DNA of 64,000 nucleotides from Ceratodon purpureus. Lineage: Eukaryota > Streptophyta > Bryopsida > Pseudoditrichales > Ditrichaceae. Positions 45,948 to 58,259 of the stretch are shown one piece after another (within the stretch, counting starts at the first letter, position 1; each line of letters opens with the position of its first letter). Where the stretch lies: positions 17,859,199 through 17,923,198 of the forward strand of contig CM026422.1 in assembly GCA_014871385.1 (NCBI GenBank), written 5' to 3'. Position numbers and translations under genes: made by a program. The notes beneath the pieces were generated by a model. The model had not been told where the DNA came from, did not search any database, and worked only from the letters and a program-made list of their open reading frames with translations.

Positions 45948-47964
45948 CGCCGCTTGTCTGCTTCCCCAACTTCGATCCCTGCGCTTCTCTCTTCCTCGCT
46001 CTTCGTCTCTCCGAACTCCGGAGTCCGCTCTCTTCCCCAGCTCCTACTGAGCACATATCATTCATCCTCCTTTGTTCGTGGATGTGATGATTATCATCTG
46101 GAGGAGGTGGATGGCGTGCGTTTAAGGGAAGTGGCTGTTCAAGTTAGAACTGAAATTCTGACGAAGTTGGATGACGACATTCGTTCTTGAGCGCTGACGT
46201 GGTTTCTGAACCGGATGGATTTGTATTATGCGTTGGATGAGGCGCACCTTTGTTCATCTTTAGGATGGATAGATGCATGAATGGTGGTGTTTTTGGTCGA
46301 AGTCGTTTGGAAAGACGCTCCTCAGTCTCGGGAACACTTTCAGGCGAAGTGAAGTTGGTGAATTTGGCATGGCATTGGGCAGACACACATGCTTCAAAAC
46401 AATGGCGGGTGCCGGCCGGTGCCGGCAGGCGCCAACAAGTATCATCCAACTCTGTGGAGTTCGCCGGTGGTCTTCTCCCGCCCAGCTTCACCTCCGCCAT
46501 ACCTCGCCATAGTACCGCCCCTCGTTTCCCTTCTGGCATCATTGTTTCCCCTTCTGGAGTCCCTCGGCATTCGTAGTGCATGTGCGCCAGTGCTAGCCAC
46601 TGCCAGAAGCCACCGGATTTCCCCCCAACCATGCCTCGCCACCTATCATGGCGGATGGCGGGTGCGGGGCAGAGTCTTGTCATGTGTGTCTCTTTATTGT
46701 GCTCTCACTTTTTACCTTTTTGCGATTGAAGACTCGAGGAGAATAGGGTACCATATTGAAATTACCATATACTATGGACCACAATTTATATGGCCCTTAT
46801 TTAAAAAAAAAATCACCACATACAGTTTTTATTTTTTAAGAATCATGTGAGCAAAAAAGTTTTGTAAGAAAAAAATAATTTTAATTGAGTTAAAAAATAG
46901 TGTGACCTTCAAGTCTTTGTAGTTGTAAGGAACCATATCAAAAGTTTGACTCAAGAACAATGTTTAACCAAAATTAATCATGATTCTAAATTTTGATATG
47001 AAATTATAGACTTCAAAGCCGCACTACAATCGTCCCTCTTTATTATGACATGTTTGGGAAGCCCTAACTTCAAGGTGGCAAGCATGGATTAGTCACAGAA
47101 ATGACTTGTCCCATATGTATTGCTTGAAACAATAATATGGTCATATTATAGAGTGTCATAATATAGAGGTAATGTTATGGAGGTCAAATTATGGAGTGTC
47201 ATAAAATTGTATTCTGAGCCACAAAGACAGCCACTGATTTTGAGCCCACATTATTGACTGACCTATACTATGTGGTGATTTTAGTGAATTACATGCCCTT
47301 TTCAAGCATGGCTAGCTAGTATTTGGAACATGGGATGTACGGCCTCCTAATATCAAATGCATTGAGATGGAACAGCATTGGATAAAATTATTTTGAGTCT
47401 GTCCTGTTACCAACAAGGGTGCTGACAAGATACATAAGTGCTCCTCTTTGCATAATGGTATAACTCTTCATATTTGTTGATCACTCATGGGAAATGAACA
47501 AACTAAAGTGCTTACATCATCTTTTGTAGAAGGATGTCATCCTCAGAAGGGTTATTCCAGTAAATATCCTGGATTTATGCTCACCATTCCCTAGAATCCA
47601 GTACAGTTGCAGGTTTCTACCAGTATTGTGCAGGGTACGGCTTTGGTGTGGCCATCTCAAATCCAGAAAAAGGCTAGATTTGCAATGTCTTATTCTTTTA
47701 AGTCCTGAACATGATAATGTATAGTACAATACAATACAATGGTTTCAGTCCCTGGCCAGCGTGCCCTCTTGCTTAAATCTATTGTTTTAACCTTTGAAGT
47801 TTAAACGTCGAGGGCCATTTTTCAGTTTTCTCTTATTTTTGAGGTTCGTTTTTATCCACATTTCTCACTTTCTAATTTTATTTTTTCACTTCTTGGATGA
47901 CAAGATGAGTCTAAATTTATTTATTTTAAATGAATAAAAAAATTTAAAAAATTAAAATTCATGA
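45948..47964. other. Intergenic: GC-rich block then AT-rich, no gene
   Basis: Upstream of CDC25. 46270-46690 is GC-rich and open on both strands, but no frame has a known motif or a splice context; composition artefact is likely. An (ACAA)n microsatellite (45656-45682) lies inside CDC25 intron 1. 46800-47960 is AT-rich without recognisable content. Confidence 0.4.
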
Positions 47965-48039
47965 GGGGTATCGGGAGAATTGAACTCCCGACCTCTTGCA
48001 CCCTAAGCAAGAATCATACCACTAGGCCTTTAATTCCCC
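47965..48039 (-). tRNA. tRNA-Pro (AGG)-like, acceptor/linker irregular
   Basis: On the minus strand a D-arm GCCTAGTGGTATGAT, anticodon arm TTCTTGC-TTAGGGT-GCAAGA (anticodon AGG) and T-arm CGGGAGTTCAATTCTCCCG match plant tRNA-Pro closely. The 3' acceptor ATACCCC can pair with GGGGAAT at the 5' end with one mismatch, but the linker to the D-arm is 3 nt longer than normal. Internal A and B boxes are intact. It is either a divergent or a recently damaged tRNA gene; function is uncertain. Confidence 0.65.
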
Positions 48040-49260
48040 ACCAGGATTAAATTTGGAAAAAGTAAAACAAGACCGCAAAGGATCGGGAGGCAGGGAAACT
48101 AGCCGAGGCAAGAAAACCCGCCAAAAACCATCCAGAGGATGAAAATAAATCCTGAAGATCGGAAGGGATGAAACAACATCCGGGGAGAGTAAATCTCGGA
48201 AGAGATCAGTCTAAGGAAAACTGGAGCAACCATCCTAACCTACAACTAAGTAGAACCTGGACTAAAAGCCGAAGTCCCAATGGAAGGCCAAAATTCTAAA
48301 TGAGTAATTCAGCAGGAACTGAAAACTGAATCTCGCAAGAGTACTGGGAGAACAGAAAGAAAACAACAACTAAATCCTAATCAAAGAACCAAATGCCGTA
48401 CACCTTGTAGTCAGTGAAGAAACCGTAGATTGCCATGAAGGAAAATGAAGAGAAACTGATCCGAGGAGTTGATGACGAGAAGGAAATAGGAAGTTCGTGC
48501 CCAATAAGGCAAAGCACATCAGACGTAGCACCAAAATTAAGAAACCGTCGTTTCAGCTGAGGGTGATTCATCTTGATCCCCATCGTATGTGAATGGAGCT
48601 TTGTCTGGTCTTGCATTAGATGCACCTGCTCCATTCTTCGTTGAAGCTGCAAGCGGTTCCTTTGGGGAGGTAATCGACTGCTGAGGTTGTAAGGCTCTTG
48701 CGATGTGCGTGTTTGAACCTGCCAATGAATGTCCGTCATCGCTGTCGTCGGAGTCAAGAATGATCGGCAATGCCAAAGAACTTCCCACTCGACCAGCATT
48801 CCGGGGCAAACTTCGAGAGTACTTCGCGAAACAGATCTTAGCAACCTTCCCGAGTCTTTGAATTTCTTGGTAGCATTCGTCTGACCAACTATCCTTATCG
48901 GCACTTGCAATAAGCTTTCCAAGAGCTGGAAGTTCGGGGTACTTGTGAGCTAGGGGCTCCTACCTCCAATAGATGCAGGCAAGCCATCCAAGTAAAGCAC
49001 CCTTCACCGCCGGGTTTCCACCCGTCCAGTCCAGAGGCAGTTTTCTCTTCATCTTCACTCCAACGAAAAGCACTTGTATAGTTTGATCAGTCGACAAGGA
49101 GTCCCGAATCCGCAAAGACAACAATACAAAGAACAGAGTATCTGATGCATTTGGTTGAATTCGATCAAAGAGAAGCTGATGAAGGTCAATCCGGATCACA
49201 TGCAGATCATGGTATGATTGAAAAATCAGACTCATGAAAGGGTCCCTCATAGTTTTACTG
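48040..49260 (-). pseudogene. Disordered-protein remnant next to the LINE
   Basis: Frames at 49250-48960 (M..., ends CIYWR and stop) and 48809-48537 (NAGRVGSSLALPIILDSDDSDDGHSLAG...) can be read as one minus-strand coding sequence broken by a stop and a frame change, with ASADKDSWSDECYQEIQRLGKVAKIC between. It is Ser/Asp-rich, with no known domain. The position 3' of the LINE coding sequence suggests it belongs to the same or a nested element. Confidence 0.35.
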
Positions 49261-49459
49261 TGAGGTGATTCGGTATATGTATGAATTCATTAATTATGAG
49301 GTCTCTTGGAGTTACATCTGTAATTATGGGACCCAGCTAAAGTTAGATGGTTGAGCTGAAATGAATTATAGGTCAGCTATTAAGTTGTCAAAACCAATCA
49401 TTAGCCAGAGTAATGGTTGTACCACCATCAAAAATCAGCGTCCCATATGGCCAGCGGCT

Positions 49460-50150
49460 TCAAGATGTCCCAATAATAAAGAGCGGTTCTTCCGCATTGA
49501 TGAGCACTTTAGGTGTATCTGTTCCCAACGGAGGTTGTCGTTGCATTTCACGAAGCAATAGCTCTAGATCGTCATGTCCTTGCTGATGATCAGGGGTGTC
49601 TTGTGTGTTGCTAAAGGGGGGTTGATGATGTGCAGCCAATGTCTCATGTATCGTCCCTTGTTCATCTTCATCAGTAATGTATCCTTGAGGCTGCGGATAA
49701 TCAAAAATGGGTGGGGAGAAATTGTTGAAATCGGAATAAAAAATCCCTTTTGATTCCATAAATCTCCGCACTTCTTCTTCTTCCTCGAAAGTGCAAGGTT
49801 GAGGCTTTGGATGATCCTCAACTGCTCCTGGTTTGTAGAAGTTGTGGTAGGGTTTCGCTGTTGAGATGATGAGAAGGGCTCATCGGGGAGGGAATAGAAT
49901 GTTTGTCAATCTCCTATGGTTGTGATGGAGGCAGTACAAAATGAGGCGCCTGAGTGAACCAAGTCGTAGACAATCTAGGTGGAGTAAAGGATGGTATTGA
50001 TAGGTGCTTCGCTGCAGGAGTATCCCATGGATCCGAATTGCTAGCTGCTTGTACTGCCGGTGAGGGCCGGTAAGAAGTTTGAGCATTAGCTGAAACTGAA
50101 CAGTCCTCCTCCTTCGTGATGTAGCCTTGCGGTTGTGGAGAAGCAAAATG

Positions 50151-50182
<32 letters not shown>

Positions 50183-52240
50183 ATTGTTGAAGTTAGAATA
50201 GAAAATTCCTCTAGACTCCATGAATCTCCGAACCTCCTCCTCCTCTTCAAAAGTGCTTGGATGGGGTTCATGATGATCCCCAATATTACCTGGCATGTAG
50301 AAGTGAAGTGCATTGAATCTCTTAGGAAGAGAGTTCTGAAAATCTTCAATCTGGGTCGGAGATAATGGGGAAGTAGGTCTGTGTAAGTCCTGTAGCTGCG
50401 TGGGACTTAGTTCCTGGGAGTTGAAAGAGACTTCATGCCCGGATGCCACGATGGGTTGCTTATGTGATTTTGATGAAGTCGTCTTTCGGGGAACACCTTC
50501 CCAAGAAGAAGGCTGTGGTTGCTTAAGTTCCTCGGCTTGAGGGTCCGAGGAGGGTGCTTCTTTGGCTGAAGCTGAAGAATTTCCCCGATGCGAGGGTCCC
50601 GCTTCATGATCATATAGCCCTGTTCGAAAAGGTAACACTAGAAACATGTGTTGGGCTGGTTTACGGGTGGCCGCTGATCGATATTTGGCTATTGATTTCT
50701 TTGCGATTGCAAAGAGTGAGTCAATGTCTGCTTGAAGGTCTGCATCAGCCTGAAGGGCTTGGCCATTGAGTGGATCATCGTTTGAGTCCAGCTGAATGTT
50801 AGCAGGTCGAGTCTCCGCTGTGTGAGTAGCCATGCCTTGAGGTAAAAGGATTGCGGGCGGGACGAAATTCCATATTAATCTGTCCCCGTCCATCTTAGAG
50901 AATATAAGATCTTTAGTCCAGATTGATAGGAATACTTGACGTTTTTCCATGCAAACCTCCTGAGATCTGTGATGACGGAAAATATCATCGTAAGCCTCCA
51001 TGCCGCAGAGGACAGTGGAGCGCCAAGCATGATAAATGGCCGCACCCACGTGAAAGGATTTGTGTCCCAATTCAAAACCACATTTTTGACACCAAAGGTG
51101 CCAGAGGAGGTTCGATCAGAGCAGATCCCAAGGAGTGTTTTAGTCTACTTTTGTTTTACCACAGGAACTCCATGGGATGGGCGTATATTTGGGCTTATCA
51201 GCCGAACCTTCCATTAGACCAGTGAGGGGTTCACGCCAGTCCCGACAATAAGGGCCGAAAGTGGAAGTTTCCCGTAAGGCTAGAAACCTTGTCCAGGCAA
51301 TGCTCAGATGTTGGCAGTCCACTAATGAGTGGCGAATTGTGTCTTGAATATCCAGATTATAGAGACGGCAGAAACCGTCACCACCAATTCGAATACGCCA
51401 TTTACCAGTTGGAAGTCTTCTAACAAGGGCTAATCAATTCATCGCTGAGACTTAACGTTGTTTCCAATCATGCCATATTCTGCGATAGAATTGGGCATAG
51501 TGGTCATACCTAAAGCCTCTAGCGAGAAGTTCTAAAGTAAGCCATAATTCTTCTTGTTTAATGTGAAGTCCTAGCTTATATCCTTTTCGAACTGTGTAGT
51601 TGAAAAAAGGTAAAGCTGGGCTTTTGAAACAAGGTTTCCAAAGCCATTGCTTTGGATCCCAAGGGAGATCCACAAGGAAATTGTTACCTATTAACCAAAG
51701 GGAATGCTTTGGTGGAGGTTTATTGGGGGGATTGAAATCCTTAAGATCCGGGCCTAATAATCCTTTTCGGACCGCAACTCGAACCTCCTGGTAAAGTCTC
51801 CGAGGCAGCTCCACTTCATTAGGTAAATGTAATGTGAGTAGATGCATGTCTGTAACCTTATAAATATGAGCAAATAATTTGCCCTGAAGTTTGTACTGCA
51901 AGTGGTATATCCATTTGAATTAACCATCAAGATTCTCTGAGATCCAAGATTGGAGTGAAGCTATGTAACGTGAGGTTGGAACCCAGGGAATGCTAGCAAT
52001 CAAAGGGGTGCGTTGTTGATCCACTGTGGCGAGCCGTGAGTTAGTTGTGTGACGAATATCCTCAATGGACATCCAGTCCTGAGTGTCTTCATTCCAGAAG
52101 TCGCCTATAGTTGTGAGTCCATTTTTGGCCCACGCTAAGAAAAGCGAACCTGGTTCTGTCCTCCACTGAACACCTTGATCAAAAACAATGAATCGATTTC
52201 CAAAAAGCGGTTCTCTCAATATTTCTGCGAGCGTTGTGGG
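49460..52240 (-). pseudogene. LINE (non-LTR retrotransposon) ORF2 3' remnant
   Basis: From 52219 leftward to 49880 one frame is kept but broken by several stops (near 51918, 51450, 51430 and between 51140 and 51070). It carries the post-RT region typical of plant LINEs, ending in a zf-RVT-like stretch CRLYNLDIQDTIRHSLVDC (H-x4-C kept, second Cys lost) and the AAIYHAWRSTVLCGMEAY C-terminal segment. No reverse-transcriptase or endonuclease domain is present, so the copy is 5'-truncated. It continues into a Ser/Pro-rich tail containing a tandem duplication (about 49640-49860 and 50090-50310) in which EE(E)VRRFMES.GIFYS.FNN occurs twice. Confidence 0.7.
50152..50181 (+). repeat. Poly-G tract, 30 G
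   Basis: An uninterrupted run of 30 G on the plus strand (poly-Pro on the minus strand) in the LINE tail duplication. The paired duplicate (about 49705) has only TGGGTGGGGAG, so the tract expanded after duplication. Its length is prone to sequencing error. Confidence 0.9.
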
Positions 52241-52866
52241 GGGATCTGTTCAAGACCCGGTTGAATGGAGCACCAGCTATTGAAAACTCCTTGCCAAAGA
52301 GCCGAGCGAGAGAACTTGAGCTATTTGATTGGATGCATTATCCAATTCATATGGTCAGGCCACTGACCGGTTCTTTTGAAGGAGATATGGTCCAAACAGA
52401 AACATTAGAAACAATTTCGGATCATGGGAGGGCCCTATAAGGCGGGTCGGGGCAGCACATATTAGTTGACTTACAGGGCGGGCAGTGTGCTTTGAGGGAC
52501 GGGCAGCTCCCAATGTGTCAGCATCCGCATGCTCTGAAACAAATGATGGATGGGTTAGTTCTGGGCCGTGGGCTTACATGGAGTCACCCGTGGCCAATGC
52601 TGCGAGGAGATAGGGTCATGGTCATGATGGGGTTGGAAATAAAGAAATGTGTAAACAAAGAATATAGTGTGCGGAGCTTTAGGGACAGACTGGCGGCAAA
52701 TCCAGGTGTATGAGCCAACTGTGCCGATTTGGGCGGGAGAGCTTGTGGAGGGGGTAGCACGCGTGGACTAGTTCAGACCGTTATGAACGTCATTCAGCAG
52801 GGGGCGCTAGTTTGCTGCATGAATTGTGAAGCGAGGTTGAGTGTGAGTAGTAGTTGATTTAGCAGG
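52241..52866. other. Upstream region of the transposase-like gene
   Basis: GC-richer than its surroundings, with no gene recognised. The LINE remnant ends near its left edge. It contains GGGCGGG(T/C)-type short repeats at 52440-52510. Confidence 0.35.
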
Positions 52867-55800
52867 ATGGCCTTGAGAGATGTGACGAATATAGTGCCTG
52901 GTAATTATGCAGTGCAGATTTCGATGGACAAGAAATATACTCCGGTCATTCGGAAGGGGAGGATAATTGAAGAGCAAGTGAGTCGTTCTAGTTTCCCTAC
53001 ACGGAGAGCAGCAGGCGAAACACATATTGATCTGTGGGTTGATGGGAGCTTGTACCCGCCAGATCCTGCGACCAATTCTCCGCCGGAATTCAAGACTACC
53101 AAACAATATTTAGAGTTCCTGTGCCATGGTGAGAGTGGAATGCTGGGTTATACAAAGCGCTTGAAGATTGCTGGTTTGAACAGTGATGGAAGCACGCGGT
53201 GGAGGCCAATGGCTGAATCATTGCAGAGTACCGTCACATTGTTAGAAGAAAGAGTGAGAGGCTACGAGAATGAGATACAGCAGCTGCGAAGTCAATGTGA
53301 TCAACTCCACGTAGAAATGAGGACCATGTCCACTGCTGAAGCATGTCACATAGAGGAACGTCAGCAGCTAGAAAGTAATGTGAAAACACTGGAGTCCGCA
53401 GTCTTAGAGTTGAAGGTGTTGCTAACTCAATCGGAAAGTACTGTGGGGGCAGAGGGCTTACGATGCCAGGAGGAGGTGCGGGTGCTCCAAGAGAAACTTA
53501 AAAAATGCCAAGCTGATTATGATAGGGTCGAAAAAAAATGTAGGTCGATGGTGAAGACCCCTCTTGGTTATCGCGAACGGGTCCGGAAGAGAATGAAGAG
53601 CCTACACGAGCTTGCGAGTGGGTCAGGACATGCTAAGCGTCGCAGGACCATGGTGAGAGCACAATTACAACCATCTATCGTTGAGAGCGTGCAAACGAGT
53701 AATAGACTTGGCGGGTCCAGGAAACGGTTGATGGGAGATTCATGTGCTCAAGGTGTAACTGCTGCAGCCGTTGCCAGCATGCTATCTCAAGGTGAAGCAA
53801 ATGCGCTTATTGACCAACCTAGAATGAGCCAAGCAAGCGCCGGTGTAGCGAAGAAGGTTCTCCAGAAGATTGGCGACAGTGTGGGGCCTGATGCCATGCT
53901 GGACGCATGTGATGGAGCAGGGGTGACTCATCGAGGATACAAGGCGATCTATCGAACACTGAAGAACCGGATTGGGTTGATTGGTCCTGGTATGACCGCG
54001 AGCATTTTGCCTGCTCCACATCGACTAGCTAGTTTGCGACAAGATATGAATGCTAAGTTGCCTCAATTCATCGGCGAGTACTACCATATTGAGGGTAGAC
54101 GTGTGATTCCAGCAGTTCGTCAAGGGAAGAAGGAGATAACGCCAGCAAAGGAGGTCATCCTTCATAGCAAGAATAATTTGTTTGTGGACCTCGAAGTTGT
54201 TCAACGATCTATGGTTCTGTTTTACAACATCACTGTTGAAGGTACTTTGCTGCGTCAACTCAACTTAGCTGTTCATTCATTTCAACGTATAGATTCTGCC
54301 ATTTCCATATATGCAGTGCTGCCCAGTTGTGGATAAGTAGAAGTTGACTTACCAACAGTAGAGAGGGTCTTGTTGTTCTAATTTTATGATTTATAAGGTA
54401 TGTGATTATGAAATGCACGAGTCAATGTGTGTAAAGGGATATAAAGCAACATTTAAAATTTAAATATCAAATTATTCAATTACTTTGTAGTCATGCTTTT
54501 GCATTACTATTGAAAAAGTGAAATGAAAAAATTGTAATGTAAACTTCTGACAGTGCTTCAGAGTGTTGCAGAGTGCAATGGTGGACCGCTTATCTTTGTG
54601 CTGAAGCTGGACGAAGCGGAAGTTCAACAGGGCAAGAAATACGAGCGTGTCAGCTTAACGTTGATGAACCGGGCACTCGATCCAGCGATCCAGAAGAATG
54701 ATGACAGATATTTCTCAGTGCAGTCAGAGCAGGAGATATGGCCAATTGCATGCTTCCAAGTCGGTAAGGAGTCATTTGATGTGCTTGACTGGGTTTTTAA
54801 AAAAACCAAGTTCCCAGAGGTAATAGAAGCACAAAGCAATGGTCAAGAGTTGTGCGTGGATGGTGTTGGATCTTTCACCGTGGAATGGCACATGAGTGCA
54901 GACATGAAAACTATCAAGTGCATGCACGGGCTTCAGCATGGCCCTTCCAGCAAAATGAACTGCATTTATTGTGAACAGGTTAGAGAGCAACCGAAGAAGT
55001 GTGCCAATGCTTCAGCGGCACATCGTGAGCATGCAAGTCGAGAGAAAGGTAAGTGGCAGGGTGGACTATTTGCAAGCGGAATCCAAGGAGAACCATGTGA
55101 TGCCGCTACTCACCCTCGGTGGAAAATGGTGCTGCCAATTCCTCTATCAAGAACACACATGTGTACCTTGCATGCACAGGTTCGCATGGTAGAGAAATTG
55201 CTTCATCTCCATTTCATTTTTGTATGGAACATGCAAAACGAAGAGAGGAGGGCCGTGGCGATTGAGTCCATGGAGAAGTCTTTGTCTGCTATTGGGGTGG
55301 AGGGAGGGAATTGCCAACTGAGGAAGGACGAAAAACTGTCTGGTAAAGCAGGTAACGTCGTGATGAAGCCGAGCTTGAGCGGAGTAGTAGCAAGCAGGCT
55401 TTTCCAGCCTAGCTCTTGGTCAAATCAGGATAGGGCATGGAAAGATGTGGTCATGTCCGAGAATAACCACCTGGAGAATGGTCAAGCACGAAGGAACCGT
55501 TTTCAGGTGTGGGAAGCCTTGGAAGAACTACAACCATACCTCACTGGGCTTGTGCTAACAGCGGAGCAACGAGGAGCTTGCAAGGCGAAGCTGGATCAAT
55601 TTGGAAAGGCTTTCTTAAAAGCATTCGGAGAAAACCATGTTACACACTACATGGTGAGTTGGAGCTTGATGTGGACGTCGTGATTTCTTTCTACTATGGA
55701 TATGTGGAGCGAGGGGTCCCAGTCAAGTTTTGCTTGAAGCAAGGCTATGGTTAAACATTTGACGGCATTACTTGCTATATTGATTGGTTTTGCAGCACGT

Positions 55801-56368
55801 AATTGTGCGGCATGGAGCATGGTTTGTGGAGAAATATGGATCCTTGTCGGTCTGGAGCTGCCAAGGGATGGAGAAGTCGCATCATGCTGCAAAGGCGGCT
55901 AGTCAAGCACATACGCAGCATGGAGGTACGAAGGATCGAACAAGTATCATAGTGCAACAATATCAACATTGGTACAGGAATATTCAGCATAGATATGCTA
56001 GGAAGATGGCACAGCAGTCAACGGCAAGTGCCTGTTCTGCTGCGGAAGCCAGCCACGTTGCGGAGGAGGCTCAACGTCGACGTAGGGCGTGGACCAGTTC
56101 TGGAGCTGCAGCAAGGCTCAGTGAGTGGCGCGAAGGACGTGTGCGGCAAGGACGGAGGTGGGTGCCAGTTGCCGAAACAAATATCCGTCAAGAGGGCCTA
56201 GACACAGGTGACACTATTGATACAACACCTGCGGCTTCGACGGAAGATCATATTGCATCACAATGGGAGGATGAAGATGGTCCAAGTAGGACAGTAGAGT
56301 ATGCGGGGAGTACAGAAGAGAGTCAAGAAACAGAGTACGGTGAAGACCATGTTACGAATATTAATTAG
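52867..56368 (+). CDS. Three-exon RNase H-fold transposase-like protein
   Basis: Exons 52867-54241, 54554-55653 and 55796-56368; junctions GAAG|GTACTT to CTGACAG and ATG|GTGAGT to TTTGCAG keep frame; 1,015 aa, stop TAG. The N-terminal third is coiled coil (about residues 125-230), then a basic stretch (KKCRS...RKRMK). The second exon carries SADMKT (about 572), GLQHGPSSKMNCIYC (about 590, CxxC), and the third carries WSCQGMEKSHH (about 848) then HWYRNIQHRYARK. I recall DDE-type transposase families in animals and early plants with a D-M-K / C-x2-C / QG.EK.H layout; catalytic roles are inferred. No TIRs were found, so this may be a domesticated or isolated copy. The ORF is fully intact. Confidence 0.65.
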
Positions 56369-56721
56369 CTGGTCTATATTTCCATTGCGCACATAATTTT
56401 CCCTTACTTTAACGTGCATGGTATAGAAATTCAGAAACGGTGGGAATTATAAAAACAAGGTGTACTTTGCTCGTCCTCCTAGATCCTGGAAGTCACATGT
56501 GACAATTTAAGCATCCGATCAAGCTTATAATTTGCAGCACATTGTAGCCGTTGTTGTTCGTTCCCAAAAAACCCATATATACCGTATTAGTTTTTTTTGC
56601 AAATTGTGAACAAACATTAGTTTGCATGGGCGTTGTCGTTGTCCTTCCGTAACAGAAGACGTCGTGGAAGTTTACATGGGCGTCGCCGTTGTTCTCGTTT
56701 TTGCAATAACATGTACATAGG
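56369..56721. other. Short intergenic gap between convergent genes
   Basis: About 350 bp between the stop of the transposase-like gene and the stop of the coiled-coil gene on the other strand. Probably both 3' UTRs; no feature recognised. Confidence 0.4.
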
Positions 56722-57290
56722 TCAAGTCTGCGTCTCTGCATCAAGCATTGTAGCATTCTGAATTGGGCTCGGTGTAGAAAGTCTGAGTGACTGCTGGCGT
56801 GCTTGTGCAACCTTTGCTTGAGCATGAGTCAACGCTTCAACCGCCGCGTGGTGTGCTGCACCCTGTGTTGCCCAGGTGGACTCGAGCTTCAACACCTCCT
56901 CCCGAAAAGCGGCGTCTGCTGCTCGCAACAAATCAAGGTCAGTGGCCAACGACTTCACCTCCGCAGCCTTCTTTGCGTAGTCGGCAGGTGGAGCGCCCTT
57001 GCGTAGGAGTTGCTTTGCCTCCTTCGATGCTGCAAGATAAGCTGCATGAAGCGCAACTGAGGCCTCGTCGTCTTCCTCACGCAATTTCTCCAAAGCAGCA
57101 TGGTGCCTTATCCGCGTCTCCTTCAAAGGCGCTTCTGTCTTAGCAACCTCCTTTGCCGCCGCTGACTCCTCCTCCTGTGCGTCAGCAAGTGCGTTTGGAG
57201 TCTGCGTCCATTTGTTGCAGGTAACCGCTGTTTTGCAAACATTGATGTTAGTAGGTCTTGATGAACTGATTGTACGTGGTGAGTACATAG
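56722..57290 (-). CDS. Coiled-coil 3' exon of the 58-59 kb gene
   Basis: Minus-strand exon of up to 188 codons, stop at 56722; likely acceptors near 57225 (AAAACAG) or 57205 (GACGCAG). Ala/Glu/Lys-rich heptads (AAAKEVAKTEAPLKETRIRHHAA...) form a long coiled coil. It aligns with the middle of the 62.8-64 kb paralogue, notably GAPPADYAKKAAE against GTPNQYKEQAEA. It ends DAETQT and stop, so the RING-like C-terminus of the paralogue is absent here. The link to the upstream exon across a ~1-kb intron is inferred from the paralogue's order. Confidence 0.6.
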
Positions 57291-58259
57291 ATTCTCTAGA
57301 GAAGAAAACTCCCCATAAACTAGAGGCAGTGTTTTAGATTTGAGCTCGTGATATTCCACCCTCATTTTTAGCAAATTGCAAAGTCGTTAAATATCAAAAA
57401 CAAATAAACACTCTTCTGAAGTAATTATGAAGGCACAAGTCAGAAATGATTAAGCGAACGCCGACATCTATCTTTCTTTTTTTTACTAAAAACATTGCAA
57501 AGTTGGTCGAGTATCATTCAATAGAAGAACACTGAAGACTGAAGCTGAGGGACTCTGCATTTTTTAGTTCTTTCCACAAATTGCCGACATTTCCAATGTG
57601 CTAAAAAATATAACTACTTCCCAATCTGCCAACACGAACTTCTCAACGCTATGTATTACTTTTGAGAAATTTCAAAATAAATCCCACTCCGGGTATCAGA
57701 GTGGTCTCACGATTCATACAGGACATGCCTTGTATGAATCAACAAAACAGTCCGCAAATAATAGTGGTTAGGAATCGAACAGACTCCATAGGAATTGCAA
57801 ACTACTACTAACAGTTACCAGACGGTGACTTTGAGGATGATCAATTTAGACCTATGACTCACTGCACTTGAACATACCAAAAATTGAAATAGCCGAGGCC
57901 AGAAGATCGTTCTGCTCTACTCTAACATTCTTCATATTACAAACTCTTCTAAAATAAATCAAAGTCTGGGATAGATTTGTTAATTCTGATCTTATCCCTA
58001 ATCACATGACTTGTAAATAATAGATTGAGAAGTTGTTCCTGGACATTTATCTTGATTACGTATGAATCATTCCCAACACTGTTCAGACTGGACGAGACAG
58101 TGAAAGGATGAAACATTGAAACCCAAAAAACCAATTTGACAGAACTTTCACGAAACCTTAGAAGTAAAGAGCATCGTCGATACAGAGTGGAAAAAGAAAG
58201 ACAGAAAACGAGAAACATTTAAGCATATAACATAAAGATTCAAAACAGGTCTTCCCAAA
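57291..58259. other. Inferred ~1-kb intron or intergenic DNA
   Basis: No coding. Contains a hairpin GATTCATACA...TGTATGAATC at about 57714-57743 whose core GCCTTGTATGA also recurs in the AT-rich centre of the 18-kb element. Confidence 0.35.

Noticed and set aside
46144-46850. Overlapping long frames on both strands in GC-rich DNA
   Set aside because: No motif, no start or splice context; open frames on both strands point to composition.
57680-57745. Possible tRNA start (GGTATCAGAGTGGTC...)
   Set aside because: The following bases form a simple GATTCATACA hairpin and there is no T-arm.
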